Source: Woeseiaceae bacterium (lineage in GTDB: Bacteria; Pseudomonadota; Gammaproteobacteria; Steroidobacterales; Woeseiaceae). Taken from it: a stretch of 64,000 nt of DNA. Below, in pieces: positions 10,648 to 20,829 of this stretch (positions are counted from its first letter, which is position 1; the number at the start of each line of letters is the position of its first letter). The position numbers and the translations under genes are program-made. The stretch is from contig JAJFKS010000013.1 in the NCBI GenBank assembly GCA_021773115.1, forward strand, positions 116,243 to 180,242, in the 5' to 3' direction. The notes under the pieces were generated by a model. The model was not told where the DNA came from. It did not search any database and was given only the letters and a program-made list of their open reading frames with translations.

Positions 10648-12333
10648 TTATTTACTTCCGCCTGACATTTTTTCTTTCAGAAGCTCGCCGAGAGTGGTGC
10701 CCGCAGGGGCCGCACCCGAGTCAGAATTGTAGCTACTGACCGCTTCCTGCTCGTCGTGAACTTCTTTGGCCTTGATCGACAGCGCGATCGAACGGGTCTT
10801 GCGATCGACATTGGTGAACTTGGCCTCAACGACCTCGCCGACCTTGATCATCGTTCGCGCGTCCTCAACCCGGCCACGAGCCAGTTCAGATGCGCGCAAT
10901 GAACCAAATATGCCATCGCCCAGGTCTACCGTTGCGCCTCGCGCATCAACTTCGGTGACCGTACCGGTGACAATCGAGTTCTTCGGATGGGCCGCGAGCC
11001 AGCCTGAGAACGGGTCTTTCTCGAGTTGCTTGATACCCAGCGAAATGCGCTCGCGTTCTGCGTCAATGGCCAAAACGGCCGCCTCGATCTCCTGACCCTT
11101 CTTGTAGTTCCGCACGGCTTCTTCGCCGGGCAGATCCCAGGAAATGTCGGAAAGGTGTACGAGTCCGTCAATGCCACCGTCGAGTCCGATAAAGATACCG
11201 AAGTCGGTGATCGACTTGATTTGACCGGACACTTTGTCACTGCGATCGAAGGTCGCTGCGAATTCGGCCCATGGATTCGACTTGCACTGTTTAACACCCA
11301 GTGAAATACGACGACGTTCTTCGTCGATCTCGATGACCATGACTTCGACTTCTTCACCAACCTGGACGACGCGTGACGGATTGACGTTCTTGTTCGTCCA
11401 GTCCATTTCGGATACGTGAACCAGGCCTTCAACACCATCTTCGATTTCGACGAAACAACCGTAGTCGGCGATATTCGTAACCTTACCGAACATGCGCGTC
11501 TGCGGCGGATAGCGACGGGCGAGATCCTGCCAGGGATCCTCTCCGAGCTGCTTCATGCCCAGCGATACACGCTGACGTTCGCGATCGAACTTCAGGATCT
11601 TGACATCGATTTCCTGACCCACTTCGACAACCTCTGAAGGATGCTTGACGCGCTTCCAGGCCATATCGGTGATGTGCAGCAAACCATCGATGCCACCGAG
11701 GTCGACGAATGCGCCGTAGTCGGTGAGGTTTTTGACAATACCCTTCGCCATGTTGCCTTCCTGAAGTTCTTTCAGGAGCGCCTCACGCTCAGCGGAGTAT
11801 TCTTTCTCGACAACGGCGCGTCGTGAAACAACAACGTTATTGCGGCGCTGATCCAGTTTGATAACCTTGAATTCGAGTTCCTTACCTTCGAGGTAAGCGG
11901 GATCGCGGACCGGACGAACATCAACCAGTGAGCCCGGCAGGAATGCACGGACCTGATCGATTTCGACGGTGAAGCCACCCTTAACACGACCATTGATGAT
12001 GCCTTCAACCACGGCACCTTCTTCAAAGGCTTTCTCAAGATCAATCCAGGTGCGCGCACGAATTGCTTTTTCACGCGAGAGCTTGGTTTCACCAAAGCCG
12101 TCTTCAACGGCATCCAGTGCAACTTCGACTGTATCGCCTACTGCGATGCCGCCGTCTTCGCCCTTGTCGTTCTTAAATTGTTCTTTTGGGATTACAGCCT
12201 CAGACTTGAGGCCTGCACTGACGATTACGACATCGTCATTAATTGCCACGATAATGCCGGTAATGATGGCACCGGATTTTATCTGTTGACTGGCAAAAGT
12301 TTCTTCAAATAATTCAGCAAAATTTTCTGACAT
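10648..12333 (-). CDS. rpsA: 30S ribosomal protein S1
   Basis: Binds mRNA on the 30S subunit. I start it at ATG 12333 ([11 protein letters not shown]); the open frame extends 24 codons further but homologs begin here. The 561 residues carry six S1 RNA-binding repeats, visible as repeated [27 protein letters not shown] blocks from about residue 20 to 530, as in E. coli S1 (557). It lies between cmk and ihfB, the standard order. E. coli S1 represses its own mRNA through leader hairpins; the 124-base leader here has a 9-bp direct repeat (12420-12428 and 12430-12438) of unknown meaning. Confidence 0.97.
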   Translation of the reverse strand: MSENFAELFEETFASQQIKSGAIITGIIVAINDDVVIVSAGLKSEAVIPKEQFKNDKGEDGGIAVGDTVEVALDAVEDGFGETKLSREKAIRARTWIDLEKAFEEGAVVEGIINGRVKGGFTVEIDQVRAFLPGSLVDVRPVRDPAYLEGKELEFKVIKLDQRRNNVVVSRRAVVEKEYSAEREALLKELQEGNMAKGIVKNLTDYGAFVDLGGIDGLLHITDMAWKRVKHPSEVVEVGQEIDVKILKFDRERQRVSLGMKQLGEDPWQDLARRYPPQTRMFGKVTNIADYGCFVEIEDGVEGLVHVSEMDWTNKNVNPSRVVQVGEEVEVMVIEIDEERRRISLGVKQCKSNPWAEFAATFDRSDKVSGQIKSITDFGIFIGLDGGIDGLVHLSDISWDLPGEEAVRNYKKGQEIEAAVLAIDAERERISLGIKQLEKDPFSGWLAAHPKNSIVTGTVTEVDARGATVDLGDGIFGSLRASELARGRVEDARTMIKVGEVVEAKFTNVDRKTRSIALSIKAKEVHDEQEAVSSYNSDSGAAPAGTTLGELLKEKMSGGSK

Positions 12334-12457
12334 GTTAGAAATCCAAGGGAACCGTTGTTCCCGCCCATTCGTCAGTTTGCATCCTGCAACCAACGTCAAA
12401 AACAAAAAAAGGAGCGAACATCCTGTCCGATCCTGTCCATTTACCTATCGTGAGATT

Positions 12458-13126
12458 CTAGAGTTCGGCGACCCAGTCCAGCACCGTTTGCGTCACCGCT
12501 TCGATGGACTTGCCGGAAGAGTCCAGAATCCTGGCATCCTCCGCTGGCTTTAGCGGCGCAACCGATCGTTCGGAATCCCGCTGGTCACGGACCTCTATGT
12601 CCCGAGAAAGCGCGGCAAGGCTAACATCCATACCCTTGTCTTTCAACTGCTTATGGCGCCTTCGGGCACGTTCTTCGGCACTGGCCGTGAGGAATATTTT
12701 GAGCGGGGCGGAAGTAAATACCTGGGTCCCCATGTCGCGGCCATCGGCAACCAGCCCCGGCGCCCTCTGGAACGCCCGTTGGCGGTCGATCAGCGCACTC
12801 CGAACCTCCGGGATTGCAGCCACTTTGGACGCATTTGTACCGGTGGTTTCCTTGCGGACATCGTGGGTGACATCGATACCATCGAGCCAAATGCGCTCGT
12901 CTCCGTCTTCATTACTGGCAAATTCGACATCCAGGTCGTGTGCGACCGCCGCGAGTCCCTCGACGTCATCGAAGGCGACCCCGCGTTTCACGGCCGAGAT
13001 TGCCGTCAGTCGATACAAGGCACCGCTATCCAGCAGGTGGTAGCCCAGTGCATCGGCAACCCGCCGGGCAATCGTACCCTTCCCCGATCCGCTCGGCCCG
13101 TCAATGGTAATTACGGTGACTGCCAC
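12458..13126 (-). CDS. cmk: Cytidylate kinase
   Basis: Phosphorylates CMP and dCMP with ATP. The 222-residue protein has the P-loop DGPSGSGKGT near residues 9-18, the LDSGALYR substrate motif, the DGRDMGTQVF motif and the lid-domain arginines (ERARRRHKQL). It is followed by rpsA and preceded by aroA, a very common trio in proteobacteria. The ATG start agrees with homologs. Confidence 0.96.
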   Translation of the reverse strand: MAVTVITIDGPSGSGKGTIARRVADALGYHLLDSGALYRLTAISAVKRGVAFDDVEGLAAVAHDLDVEFASNEDGDERIWLDGIDVTHDVRKETTGTNASKVAAIPEVRSALIDRQRAFQRAPGLVADGRDMGTQVFTSAPLKIFLTASAEERARRRHKQLKDKGMDVSLAALSRDIEVRDQRDSERSVAPLKPAEDARILDSSGKSIEAVTQTVLDWVAEL

Positions 13127-13161
13127 CCTAATTGCCCGTCGTGGTTACGGTGGCAGTCACC

Positions 13162-14466
13162 TTAACCTACGCCTGACTGGCGGATGTCGACGCCGATGTC
13201 TGACATCAGTGCGCAGAATCCGGGAAATGAGGTATCCACCGCATTGACGTCTTCGACGGTGACTGCGGCGGAAGCTACCGTGCCGGCGAGTGCCAATGAC
13301 ATCGCGACTCGGTGGTCGCCATGGCTGTTGACCCGGCCGCCGCTGAAGCGACCGCCGTGTACAATTGCCCCATCGTCGGTCTCATCCACATTGATTCCGA
13401 GTGATCGCATGCCCTCCGCCATCGCGCCGATTCGATCACTCTCTTTAACGCGCAACTCGCTGATGCCGGAAAAGACCGTTTTACCGCTTGCGGCAGCCGC
13501 GGCAACAAAAAGTACCGGAAACTCATCAATCGCGAGTGAAACCAGCCCGGGATCAACAATTCCACCGTTAAGTTGCGACGAACGAACCCGGATATCCGCA
13601 ACCGGTTCATCACCGAGCATGCGTGGGTTTTCAAGTGTCAGATCAGCGCCCATGGCATGCAATATGGTAATGACGCCGGTGCGCGTCGGATTGACACCAA
13701 CATTTTGAATCTTGATATCCGCTTTCTTCGCGAGGATCGCCGCCAGCATGACGAATGCGGCCGAGGAAAGATCCGCAGGCACGGCAATCGCCTGCCCGGT
13801 CATCTTCTGCCCGCCAGCCAGCCGAATGATCCCACCTTCGCTCCGGACTTCCGCCCCCATCGAACGCAGCATTCTTTCCGTATGGTCGCGAGTTACCGCT
13901 GGCTCGGTGACGCTTGTAATGCCTTCTGCGTAAAGTCCCGCCAGTAAAACCGCCGACTTTACCTGCGCGCTGGCCATTGGCAACGCGTAGTCAATCGCCT
14001 TCAGTTTCCCGACGCCACGAATATTTAGTGGTGGCTTCCCGGAACGACTTTTGATCTGCGCGCCCATTTGCGTGAGCGGTGTAATAATCCGGCCCATCGG
14101 CCGACCGCTCAGCGACTCATCCCCACTCAATTCGCTGTCAAAGGTCTGACCCGACAAGAGCCCGGCCATCAGCCGCATTGCGGTCCCGGAATTGCCGAGA
14201 TCGAGTGGAGAGTTCGGCGCTCGCAAGCCATGTAAGCCAACGCCTGAAATTGACATTTGACTGGGACCAGGCTGGTCGATTTCGACCCCAAGCGAACGCA
14301 TCGCCGACAGTGTGGCGAGACAATCGTCGCCTGCGAGGAAACCCTCGACCTCCGTCCGACCATCCGCAATGCTGCCAAGCATTAACGCACGGTGAGAAAT
14401 GGACTTGTCGCCCGGGACTGTGACAACCGCATCCCGGACCCGCGATGGCGTAACCGTAAAATGCAT
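13162..14466 (-). CDS. aroA: 3-phosphoshikimate 1-carboxyvinyltransferase (EPSP synthase)
   Basis: Sixth step of the shikimate pathway, joining PEP to shikimate-3-phosphate. The 434 residues contain the N-terminal PGDKSISHRALML motif with the catalytic lysine, LGNSGTAMRLMAGLL, and the C-terminal LRVKESDRIGAMAEGM. The LGNSGTAMRLM region keeps the glycine (equivalent to the E. coli Gly96 position) rather than alanine. It is 12 bases after pheA and 35 bases before cmk. Here pheA and aroA are direct neighbours, whereas many relatives have hisC and tyrA between. Confidence 0.96.
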   Translation of the reverse strand: MHFTVTPSRVRDAVVTVPGDKSISHRALMLGSIADGRTEVEGFLAGDDCLATLSAMRSLGVEIDQPGPSQMSISGVGLHGLRAPNSPLDLGNSGTAMRLMAGLLSGQTFDSELSGDESLSGRPMGRIITPLTQMGAQIKSRSGKPPLNIRGVGKLKAIDYALPMASAQVKSAVLLAGLYAEGITSVTEPAVTRDHTERMLRSMGAEVRSEGGIIRLAGGQKMTGQAIAVPADLSSAAFVMLAAILAKKADIKIQNVGVNPTRTGVITILHAMGADLTLENPRMLGDEPVADIRVRSSQLNGGIVDPGLVSLAIDEFPVLFVAAAAASGKTVFSGISELRVKESDRIGAMAEGMRSLGINVDETDDGAIVHGGRFSGGRVNSHGDHRVAMSLALAGTVASAAVTVEDVNAVDTSFPGFCALMSDIGVDIRQSGVG

Positions 14467-14478
14467 TCCTAAGCCACT

Positions 14479-15591
14479 TCAACCCAGCGCTTTCGGATAG
14501 GCGCCAAGCACGCGGAACAGCGAGCTGTTGGACTGTAGTTTGCCCAGGGCTTCCGACAGCGGTGATTCTTCTGCGTGGCCTTCAAGATCGATAAAGAATA
14601 CGTAATCCCAGTTCTTGCGGCGTGATGGCCGCGACTCGATTCGGGTCATGTTCACGCCATGCTCAGCCAGCGGTTGCAACAGGTTGTGAAGTACACCAGC
14701 ACCGCCGGCGGTGTCATGAGTCGACAGGAGAATCGTTGTCTTGTCATTGCCGCTGGCGGCAAGCAACTCGCGACCGATGACAAGAAAGCGGGTTGCATTG
14801 TCGGGGCGGTCTTCGATGTTGTTGACCATGATTGTGAGATCGTAAACATCGGCAGCAACCTCCGGACCGATTGCCGCGGTGCCGTCTTCGTCACGTGCGC
14901 GTCGCGCCCCGGCCGCGTTGCTGGACATACCGATCAATTCGATGTGCGGAAGATATTCCCGCAGCCAGCCGCGGCATTGAGCGAGTGATTGTTCATGCGC
15001 GCAAATTCTTTCAATATTCTCGAGCCCTGACACTTTGCTCATCAGGTGCTGCTCAATCTTCAATTCAATCTCGCCTGCGATCTTCAGCGGCGAGGTCAGG
15101 AACATGTCCAGCGTGTTATTGACCGACCCTTCGGTTGAGTTTTCGATGGGGACGACACCGAAGTCGGCGGCACCACTTTCAACTTCCTGAAAAACTTCGT
15201 CAATGGAATGAAACGGTAGTGCCCGCACTGAATGGCCAAAATGCTTAAAGACCGCGGTTTGTGTGAAGGTCCCCTCGGGACCGAGAAAGCCGATTTTCAA
15301 TGGCTCCTGTTGCGCGAGGCAGGCGGACATGATTTCACGAAACAGACGCAACATCTCATCGTCGCGCATTGGTCCATCGTTGCGCGCCAGGACATTGCGC
15401 AGCACTTCCGCTTCGCGCTCAGGGCGATAGTAGTCGACGGCCGAGCCGAGATTGCCTTTGGCAAGCCCTACCTGTTGGGCGATAGTTGCCCGCTCATTGA
15501 TTAACGCCTGCAGTCGCTCATCGATGCTATTAATGCGCTTGCGGATCTCTGCGAGATCCTGAGCGTTGCGGTCCTTGCCTTTATCTGCCAT
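14479..15591 (-). CDS. pheA: Bifunctional chorismate mutase/prephenate dehydratase
   Basis: Converts chorismate to prephenate and then phenylpyruvate. 370 residues in three parts: an AroQ-type mutase helix bundle (about 12-95, with IRKRINSIDERLQALINERA), the dehydratase domain beginning GFLGPEGTFTQTA near 103, with the active-site NNIEDRPDNATRF motif, and an ACT regulatory domain after about 285 carrying the ESRPSRRKNWDYVFF phenylalanine-sensing motif. Feedback inhibition by Phe is expected from the intact ACT motif. It sits between the serA-like gene and aroA. Confidence 0.96.
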   Translation of the reverse strand: MADKGKDRNAQDLAEIRKRINSIDERLQALINERATIAQQVGLAKGNLGSAVDYYRPEREAEVLRNVLARNDGPMRDDEMLRLFREIMSACLAQQEPLKIGFLGPEGTFTQTAVFKHFGHSVRALPFHSIDEVFQEVESGAADFGVVPIENSTEGSVNNTLDMFLTSPLKIAGEIELKIEQHLMSKVSGLENIERICAHEQSLAQCRGWLREYLPHIELIGMSSNAAGARRARDEDGTAAIGPEVAADVYDLTIMVNNIEDRPDNATRFLVIGRELLAASGNDKTTILLSTHDTAGGAGVLHNLLQPLAEHGVNMTRIESRPSRRKNWDYVFFIDLEGHAEESPLSEALGKLQSNSSLFRVLGAYPKALG

Positions 15592-15628
15592 TCCCTACTC
15601 GACTCGAAAACCTATTGGAATCCTAGGT

Positions 15629-16804
15629 TTATACAGGCTTGCCGAGGTTTCGCAAAGTCAGAACGCCCTTAATCGCACCGATCTCAGCCAGCAGCTCGGA
15701 CGAGGGCTCATCGTTCACGTCGACGATTGTGTACGCAAGATCACCTTTGGATTTATTGAGCAAATCTTCGATGTTCAAACCGGCATTCGCAATGCAGGTC
15801 GATACCTGTCCAACCATGTTGGGCACATTGGCATTCGCCAGTGTGATACGCCAGGCAGCAAGACGAGGCAATCGCGCTTCGGGGAAATTCACTGAGTAAC
15901 GAATATTGCCGTTTTCGAGGTAATCCCTAACGTTTTCAGCAACCATAATGGCGCAGTTTTCTTCCGCTTCGGCAGTTGATGCACCGAGATGCGGCAGTGC
16001 CACTACCTTGGGGTGCGCGAGTAATTCGGGTGTCGGGAAGTCACAAATAAAAGCATGCAAATGCCCGCTGTCCAGCGCGGCGATGACTGCGGCATTGTCG
16101 ACCACGCCTCCACGCGCAAAATTCACAAGCACCGCGCCGTCTCTCAGCAATGCGATGCGTTTGGCATCAACGATGTTCCTGGTCGCATCGATCAATGGCA
16201 CATGCAGGGAGAGGAAGTCTGCATCCTGGAATAATTGATCCAGCGACTCCGCAAGTTCGACACCGGACGACAACTGCCAGGCATTGCGGACAGTGATCGC
16301 CGGATCAAAGCCGACGACATTCATGCCAAGCGACAGGGCCGAATTTGAAACTTCCACGCCAATCGCGCCGAGCCCCAACACCGCCAGCCGCTTGCCCGGC
16401 AACTCGAAGCCGACAAATCGCTTCTTACCCGCTTCGACAGCTTTGTTGAGTGCGTCGCCGGTCTCTTTGAGCCCCGCAACGTATTCAGCCGCTTTGTAGA
16501 GATTGCGTGCGCCGATCAGCATGCCAGCGATTGCCAATTCTTTGACCGCATTCGCGTTCGCACCCGGGGCATTGAAAACCGGGACGCCGCGATCACTCAT
16601 TGCGTCGATCGGGATATTATTGGTACCCGCACCGGCGCGACCGATGGCGGCGACACTCGCAGGCAACTCCATCTCGTGCAAGTTCTGCGAGCGCAGAAGT
16701 ATCGCATCCGGGTTGGCAATATCTGTACCGGTTTCGTAACGTTCCGTCGGCAGCCGTTGCAGGCCTTTGGCCGCGATATTATTGAGCGTTAATACTTTAT
16801 ACAT
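15629..16804 (-). CDS. serA: D-3-phosphoglycerate dehydrogenase
   Basis: First step of serine synthesis. The 391-residue protein is a D-2-hydroxyacid dehydrogenase with the NAD motif LGLGAIGVEV near 143-152, the arginine in VNFARGG, an acidic residue in the FPTPEL segment, and the histidine in LPHLGAST. A C-terminal ACT domain (about 320-391: NVPNMVGQVSTCIANAGLNIEDL) makes it the short bacterial type sensitive to serine in some species. It directly follows serC (5 bases), so the two consecutive serine enzymes are co-expressed. Placement inside the gyrA-to-rpsA series is less usual. Confidence 0.93.
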   Translation of the reverse strand: MYKVLTLNNIAAKGLQRLPTERYETGTDIANPDAILLRSQNLHEMELPASVAAIGRAGAGTNNIPIDAMSDRGVPVFNAPGANANAVKELAIAGMLIGARNLYKAAEYVAGLKETGDALNKAVEAGKKRFVGFELPGKRLAVLGLGAIGVEVSNSALSLGMNVVGFDPAITVRNAWQLSSGVELAESLDQLFQDADFLSLHVPLIDATRNIVDAKRIALLRDGAVLVNFARGGVVDNAAVIAALDSGHLHAFICDFPTPELLAHPKVVALPHLGASTAEAEENCAIMVAENVRDYLENGNIRYSVNFPEARLPRLAAWRITLANANVPNMVGQVSTCIANAGLNIEDLLNKSKGDLAYTIVDVNDEPSSELLAEIGAIKGVLTLRNLGKPV

Positions 16805-16809
16805 AGGTG

Positions 16810-17889
16810 CTATCCGTGCCTTTGTTCGAAGTCCGCCATGAAACCGATCAATGCGTCGACCGCCTCCTCGTTTACAGCGTTATAAATGGACGCTCGCATT
16901 CCGCCAACTGATCGATGACCTTTTAGATTGGTCAGGCCTGCCGCGCGGCTTTCGTCGAGGAATGCCGCGTCAAGGGCATTGTCGGCCAGGATGAAAGGTA
17001 CGTTCATCCACGAACGACAATCCTTCGCAACCGGGTTGCTATAGAAACTGGAGTTATCGATCGCGGCGTACAGTTTGCTCGCCTTGCGCTCATTGACCCG
17101 TGCCATGGCTTCAACACCACCCTGCTTCAGCAACCACTGGAATACGAGGTCCGCCACATACCAGGCGAAGGTCGGTGGAGTATTGGTCATCGAGTCCGAA
17201 TCGGCATAGGACTTCCAGGTCATCAGGTGCGGATTATTCGGACGAACTCGGTCCAGCAAGTCCTTTCGTACGATGACCAGGGTAATGCCCGCCGGCCCAA
17301 TGTTTTTCTGTGCACCTGCGTAAATGGCGCCAAATTTACTCACATCGATGGGACGCGAAAGAATCGTACTCGACATGTCGGCAACCAGCGGCACTTCGCT
17401 GTCAGGAACAAAATGGAATTCGACTCCCGCAATCGTCTCGTTGGGAACGTAATGCAGATACGCAGCCTTGTCGCTTCGCGTCCAGCTCGCCTGGTCCGGA
17501 ATGTAGGTAAAATTCCTGTCGGATGAATCCGCGATGCCGTTGGCATTGCAGAATTTGCCGGCCTCGCCCAGCGCCTTTTTGCCCCAGCTGCCGGTGACCA
17601 CGTAGTCCGCTGTCTCGTCAGCGGCCGCAAGATTCAGCGGCGTCATCGCCATCTGCAGAGTCGCGCCGCCTTGCGGGAAGAGAACACTGTAGTCGTCAGG
17701 AATGCTTAACAGGGTGCGTAGATTGCGCTCGGACCGTGCCGCGAGTTCGACGAACTCCTTGCTGCGATGACTGCACTCCATCACCGTCATGCCGGTGCCC
17801 TGCCAATCCGGGATATCGTCTTGAATTTGCTGGAGTACTTCAAATGGGAGTGCCGCCGGGCCGGCACTAAAATTGTAAACGCGCGACAT
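16810..17889 (-). CDS. serC: Phosphoserine aminotransferase
   Basis: Second step of serine synthesis, also used in pyridoxal-5'-phosphate synthesis. It is 359 residues with the N-terminal NFSAGPAALP, GGATLQMAM near 75-83, and the PLP lysine in YAGAQKNIGPAG near 193-204; the C-terminal HRSVGGMRASIYNAV is also typical. It comes after gyrA and before serA. Start and length match the family. Confidence 0.97.
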   Translation of the reverse strand: MSRVYNFSAGPAALPFEVLQQIQDDIPDWQGTGMTVMECSHRSKEFVELAARSERNLRTLLSIPDDYSVLFPQGGATLQMAMTPLNLAAADETADYVVTGSWGKKALGEAGKFCNANGIADSSDRNFTYIPDQASWTRSDKAAYLHYVPNETIAGVEFHFVPDSEVPLVADMSSTILSRPIDVSKFGAIYAGAQKNIGPAGITLVIVRKDLLDRVRPNNPHLMTWKSYADSDSMTNTPPTFAWYVADLVFQWLLKQGGVEAMARVNERKASKLYAAIDNSSFYSNPVAKDCRSWMNVPFILADNALDAAFLDESRAAGLTNLKGHRSVGGMRASIYNAVNEEAVDALIGFMADFEQRHG

Positions 17890-18008
17890 GTCGCTCAGGT
17901 CCTTCGATTATTCAGGGGAATTATTGGCCGCGTATTGTTACGGTTTAGCGACATAAATGCACGACTAATATCGCTATAAGCTCAGACCAGCGACAACTAT
18001 CAAGGCGT

Positions 18009-18036
18009 CAAAATAACGCACCGATTTAGTGCGTTA
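18009..18036 (-). terminator. Terminator overlapping the gyrA stop codon
   Basis: TAACGCAC (18014-18021) and GTGCGTTA (18029-18036) form an 8-bp stem on a 7-nt loop, followed on the minus strand by TTTTG. The gyrA TAA stop lies inside the stem. Confidence 0.65.
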
Positions 18037-20574
18037 CTCCTCTTCGTCGTCAATTGCCTCAATTTTCGCAAGGCCCACCAGCCGCTGGCCTTTTTCAACA
18101 CGAATCAGCCGTACGCCCTGAGTGTTGCGGCCCATAATCGAGATATCGTCGACACCCGTTCGCACCAGCGTGCCATTCGAGCTGATCAACATGACCTCAT
18201 CCTCATCCTCAGCCTGCAAGGCGCCAACCGTCCTGCCATTGCGATCCGTCGTCTGAATCGCAATCACGCCCTGCCCACCACGTCCCTGGACCGGGAAATC
18301 ATCGACCGGTGTACGCTTACCGAAGCCGTTCTCGGTCGCTGTCAGGATTAGCCCTTCGTGCATGATCGACAACGCGATTACTTCGTGGCCGCTTGGAAGC
18401 TTTATGCCACGCACGCCGGCTGCGCCGCGCCCCATCGGGCGAACATCTTCCTCGCGGAAGCGAATCGATTTGCCATGGCTCGCAACCAACAAAACTTCAG
18501 CATTGCCGTCGGTAATCGCGACATTCACCAGTTTGTCATCGCCACGCAGATCAATAGCGATAATGCCGTTGGCTCGTGGTCGTGAAAATTGCACAAGCGG
18601 TGTCTTCTTAACGGTGCCGCCCGAGGTAGCCATGAATACGAAATTGCCCTCCGCATATTCCCGAATCGGCAGCACCGCGTTGATGCGTTCGTTTTCTTCC
18701 AGCGGCAGCAAATTGACGATTGGCTTGCCACGCGAACCACGGCTCGCTTGCGGCACTTGATAGACTTTCAGCCAGTACATCTTGCCGCGACTGGAGAAGC
18801 ACAGAATCGTGTCGTGAGTATTCGCGATAAACAGGTTGTCGATGAAGTCTTCATCTTTGACCTTGGTCGCCGAACGGCCGCGACCACCACGTTTTTGCGC
18901 CTGGTAGGCCTCGATCGGTTGCGCCTTGGCATAGCCGCCATGAGACAGCGTGACGACCACTTCGGCTTCCGGAATCAGGTCTTCAACGCTCAGGTCGGAA
19001 TGATCCTGAACAATTTCCGTTCGGCGTTCGTCGCCGTACGCGTCGAGCACTTCATTGAGCTCGGTTTTTATAACTTCGAGCAGCAAATCCGGGCTCGCCA
19101 GGATATCAGAATAACCTTTAATTTTACCTAGTATCTCTTTGTATTCACTGATTATTTTATCTTGCTCGAGACCGGTCAGACGGTGCAGACGAAGATCAAG
19201 AATCGCTTGTGCCTGGACATCCGAGAGCAAGTACTGGCCGTCGATCAGCCCGCACACTGCAACGAGACCGTCGGGACGCGTGTCCATGTCGCCGGCGCGC
19301 TGCAACATGTCCGTGACCGCACCCGGCGTCCACTTGCGCTCAATCAGCGCGGCTTTCGCCTCGGCCGGTGATGCCGACGCCTTGATTAATGCAATGACTT
19401 CGTCGATGTTTGCCAGTGCAACCGTCTGCCCTTCCAATACATGGGCGCGATCACGGGCTTTGCGCAGATCAAAGATGGTCCGGCGTGTAACGACTTCGCG
19501 TCGATGCGATAAGAACGCTTCGAGAATCTGCTTCAGGTTCATCAACTTCGGTTGGCCGTTGTGCAGCGCAACCATATTGATGCCGAAGACGCTCTGCATT
19601 GCAGTTTGTTTGTAGAGGTTGTTCAGAACGACATCGCTGACTTCACCGGTGCGAAGCTCAATCACGATGCGCATGCCGTCTTTGTCGGACTCGTCGCGGA
19701 GCTCGCTGATACCTTCAATACGCTTCTCGCGAACGAGCTCGGCGATCTTCTCGATCAGTCGCGCCTTGTTCACCTGAAACGGCAGCTCGGTCACGATAAT
19801 CGCTTCCTTGCCGCGCGCGTTGATCGTCTTGACCCGTGTACGAGCCCGAATATGGACGCGCCCGCGACCTGTGCGATAGGCCGAATAGATACCCTGGGCC
19901 CCATTGATAATGCCTGCAGTGGGGAAATCCGGTCCGGGGATGTGCTCCATCAACTCGGGCACGTCGATTGCCGGGTTCTCGATCATTGCCAGGCAAGCGC
20001 TGATCACCTCAGTGAGGTTATGCGGCGGAATATTGGTCGCCATGCCAACGGCGATACCGGACGAGCCATTAATCAGCAGATTCGGCATGCGGGTTGGCAT
20101 AACCGCTGGCTCACTCTCGGAGCCGTCATAGTTTTCAACGAAATCGACCGTTTCCCGATCGATATCCGCGATCAGTTCGTGCGCAATTTTCGACATACGA
20201 ACTTCGGTGTATCGCATCGCAGCCGGCGAATCGCCATCCACGGAACCGAAGTTGCCCTGTCCGTCGACAAGCATGTAGCGCATCGAGAACGGCTGGGCCA
20301 TTCGAACAATCGTGTCGTAAACCGCGGAATCACCGTGCGGGTGGTATTTACCGATCACGTCACCGACGACGCGCGCCGATTTCTTGTAGGGCTTGTTGAA
20401 GTCATTGCCCAGTTCCCGCATAGCATGCAGGACGCGTCGATGTACCGGCTTCAGGCCGTCACGAACGTCGGGTAAGGCGCGCCCGACAATAACGCTCATT
20501 GCGTAATCCAGATAGGACTGCTGCATCTCCTCTTCGAGACTGATTGTGAGCAGTTCCTGTGCTACTTCGGCCAT
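18034..20574 (-). CDS. gyrA: DNA gyrase subunit A
   Basis: Breakage-reunion subunit of gyrase, which introduces negative supercoils together with GyrB. The 846 residues have the winged-helix catalytic region with the active tyrosine in [10 protein letters not shown] near residue 121, and the quinolone-determining segment [17 protein letters not shown] with the wild-type Ser and Asp still present. The C-terminal beta-pinwheel contains a GyrA box, QKRGGRG, required for DNA wrapping, and ends in an acidic tail. It precedes serC as in many gammaproteobacteria. Confidence 0.98.
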   Translation of the reverse strand: MAEVAQELLTISLEEEMQQSYLDYAMSVIVGRALPDVRDGLKPVHRRVLHAMRELGNDFNKPYKKSARVVGDVIGKYHPHGDSAVYDTIVRMAQPFSMRYMLVDGQGNFGSVDGDSPAAMRYTEVRMSKIAHELIADIDRETVDFVENYDGSESEPAVMPTRMPNLLINGSSGIAVGMATNIPPHNLTEVISACLAMIENPAIDVPELMEHIPGPDFPTAGIINGAQGIYSAYRTGRGRVHIRARTRVKTINARGKEAIIVTELPFQVNKARLIEKIAELVREKRIEGISELRDESDKDGMRIVIELRTGEVSDVVLNNLYKQTAMQSVFGINMVALHNGQPKLMNLKQILEAFLSHRREVVTRRTIFDLRKARDRAHVLEGQTVALANIDEVIALIKASASPAEAKAALIERKWTPGAVTDMLQRAGDMDTRPDGLVAVCGLIDGQYLLSDVQAQAILDLRLHRLTGLEQDKIISEYKEILGKIKGYSDILASPDLLLEVIKTELNEVLDAYGDERRTEIVQDHSDLSVEDLIPEAEVVVTLSHGGYAKAQPIEAYQAQKRGGRGRSATKVKDEDFIDNLFIANTHDTILCFSSRGKMYWLKVYQVPQASRGSRGKPIVNLLPLEENERINAVLPIREYAEGNFVFMATSGGTVKKTPLVQFSRPRANGIIAIDLRGDDKLVNVAITDGNAEVLLVASHGKSIRFREEDVRPMGRGAAGVRGIKLPSGHEVIALSIMHEGLILTATENGFGKRTPVDDFPVQGRGGQGVIAIQTTDRNGRTVGALQAEDEDEVMLISSNGTLVRTGVDDISIMGRNTQGVRLIRVEKGQRLVGLAKIEAIDDEEE

Positions 20575-20829
20575 AGTTCCCTACTTTTCCTGATCAAAAC
20601 TCCAGCGTGACCCCGATCGCGAGAGCGGGTTCAAATAGTCAATTCTGGCTGGGTTTCAAGCGATTAAAATTAGTGTCTGTGTGGTGCTTTTTTCGGCCCT
20701 GGTTCGGCAGCCGGATTAGGACTGGAATAGTACCACAGGAAGGGCTGAAACAGCAGTGTTTTAGCGCCCTTGAGCGTAATTCAAACCGGCGCTGGAAAGC
20801 CTCGGAATGACGCGTATACTGCCCCGACT

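Noticed and set aside
19552..20475. 307-codon plus-strand open frame opposite gyrA
   Set aside because: Shadow of the highly conserved gyrA coding sequence; no ribosome-binding site or motif.
18034..20574. Possible quinolone-resistance change in gyrA
   Set aside because: The resistance-determining segment keeps the wild-type Ser and Asp.
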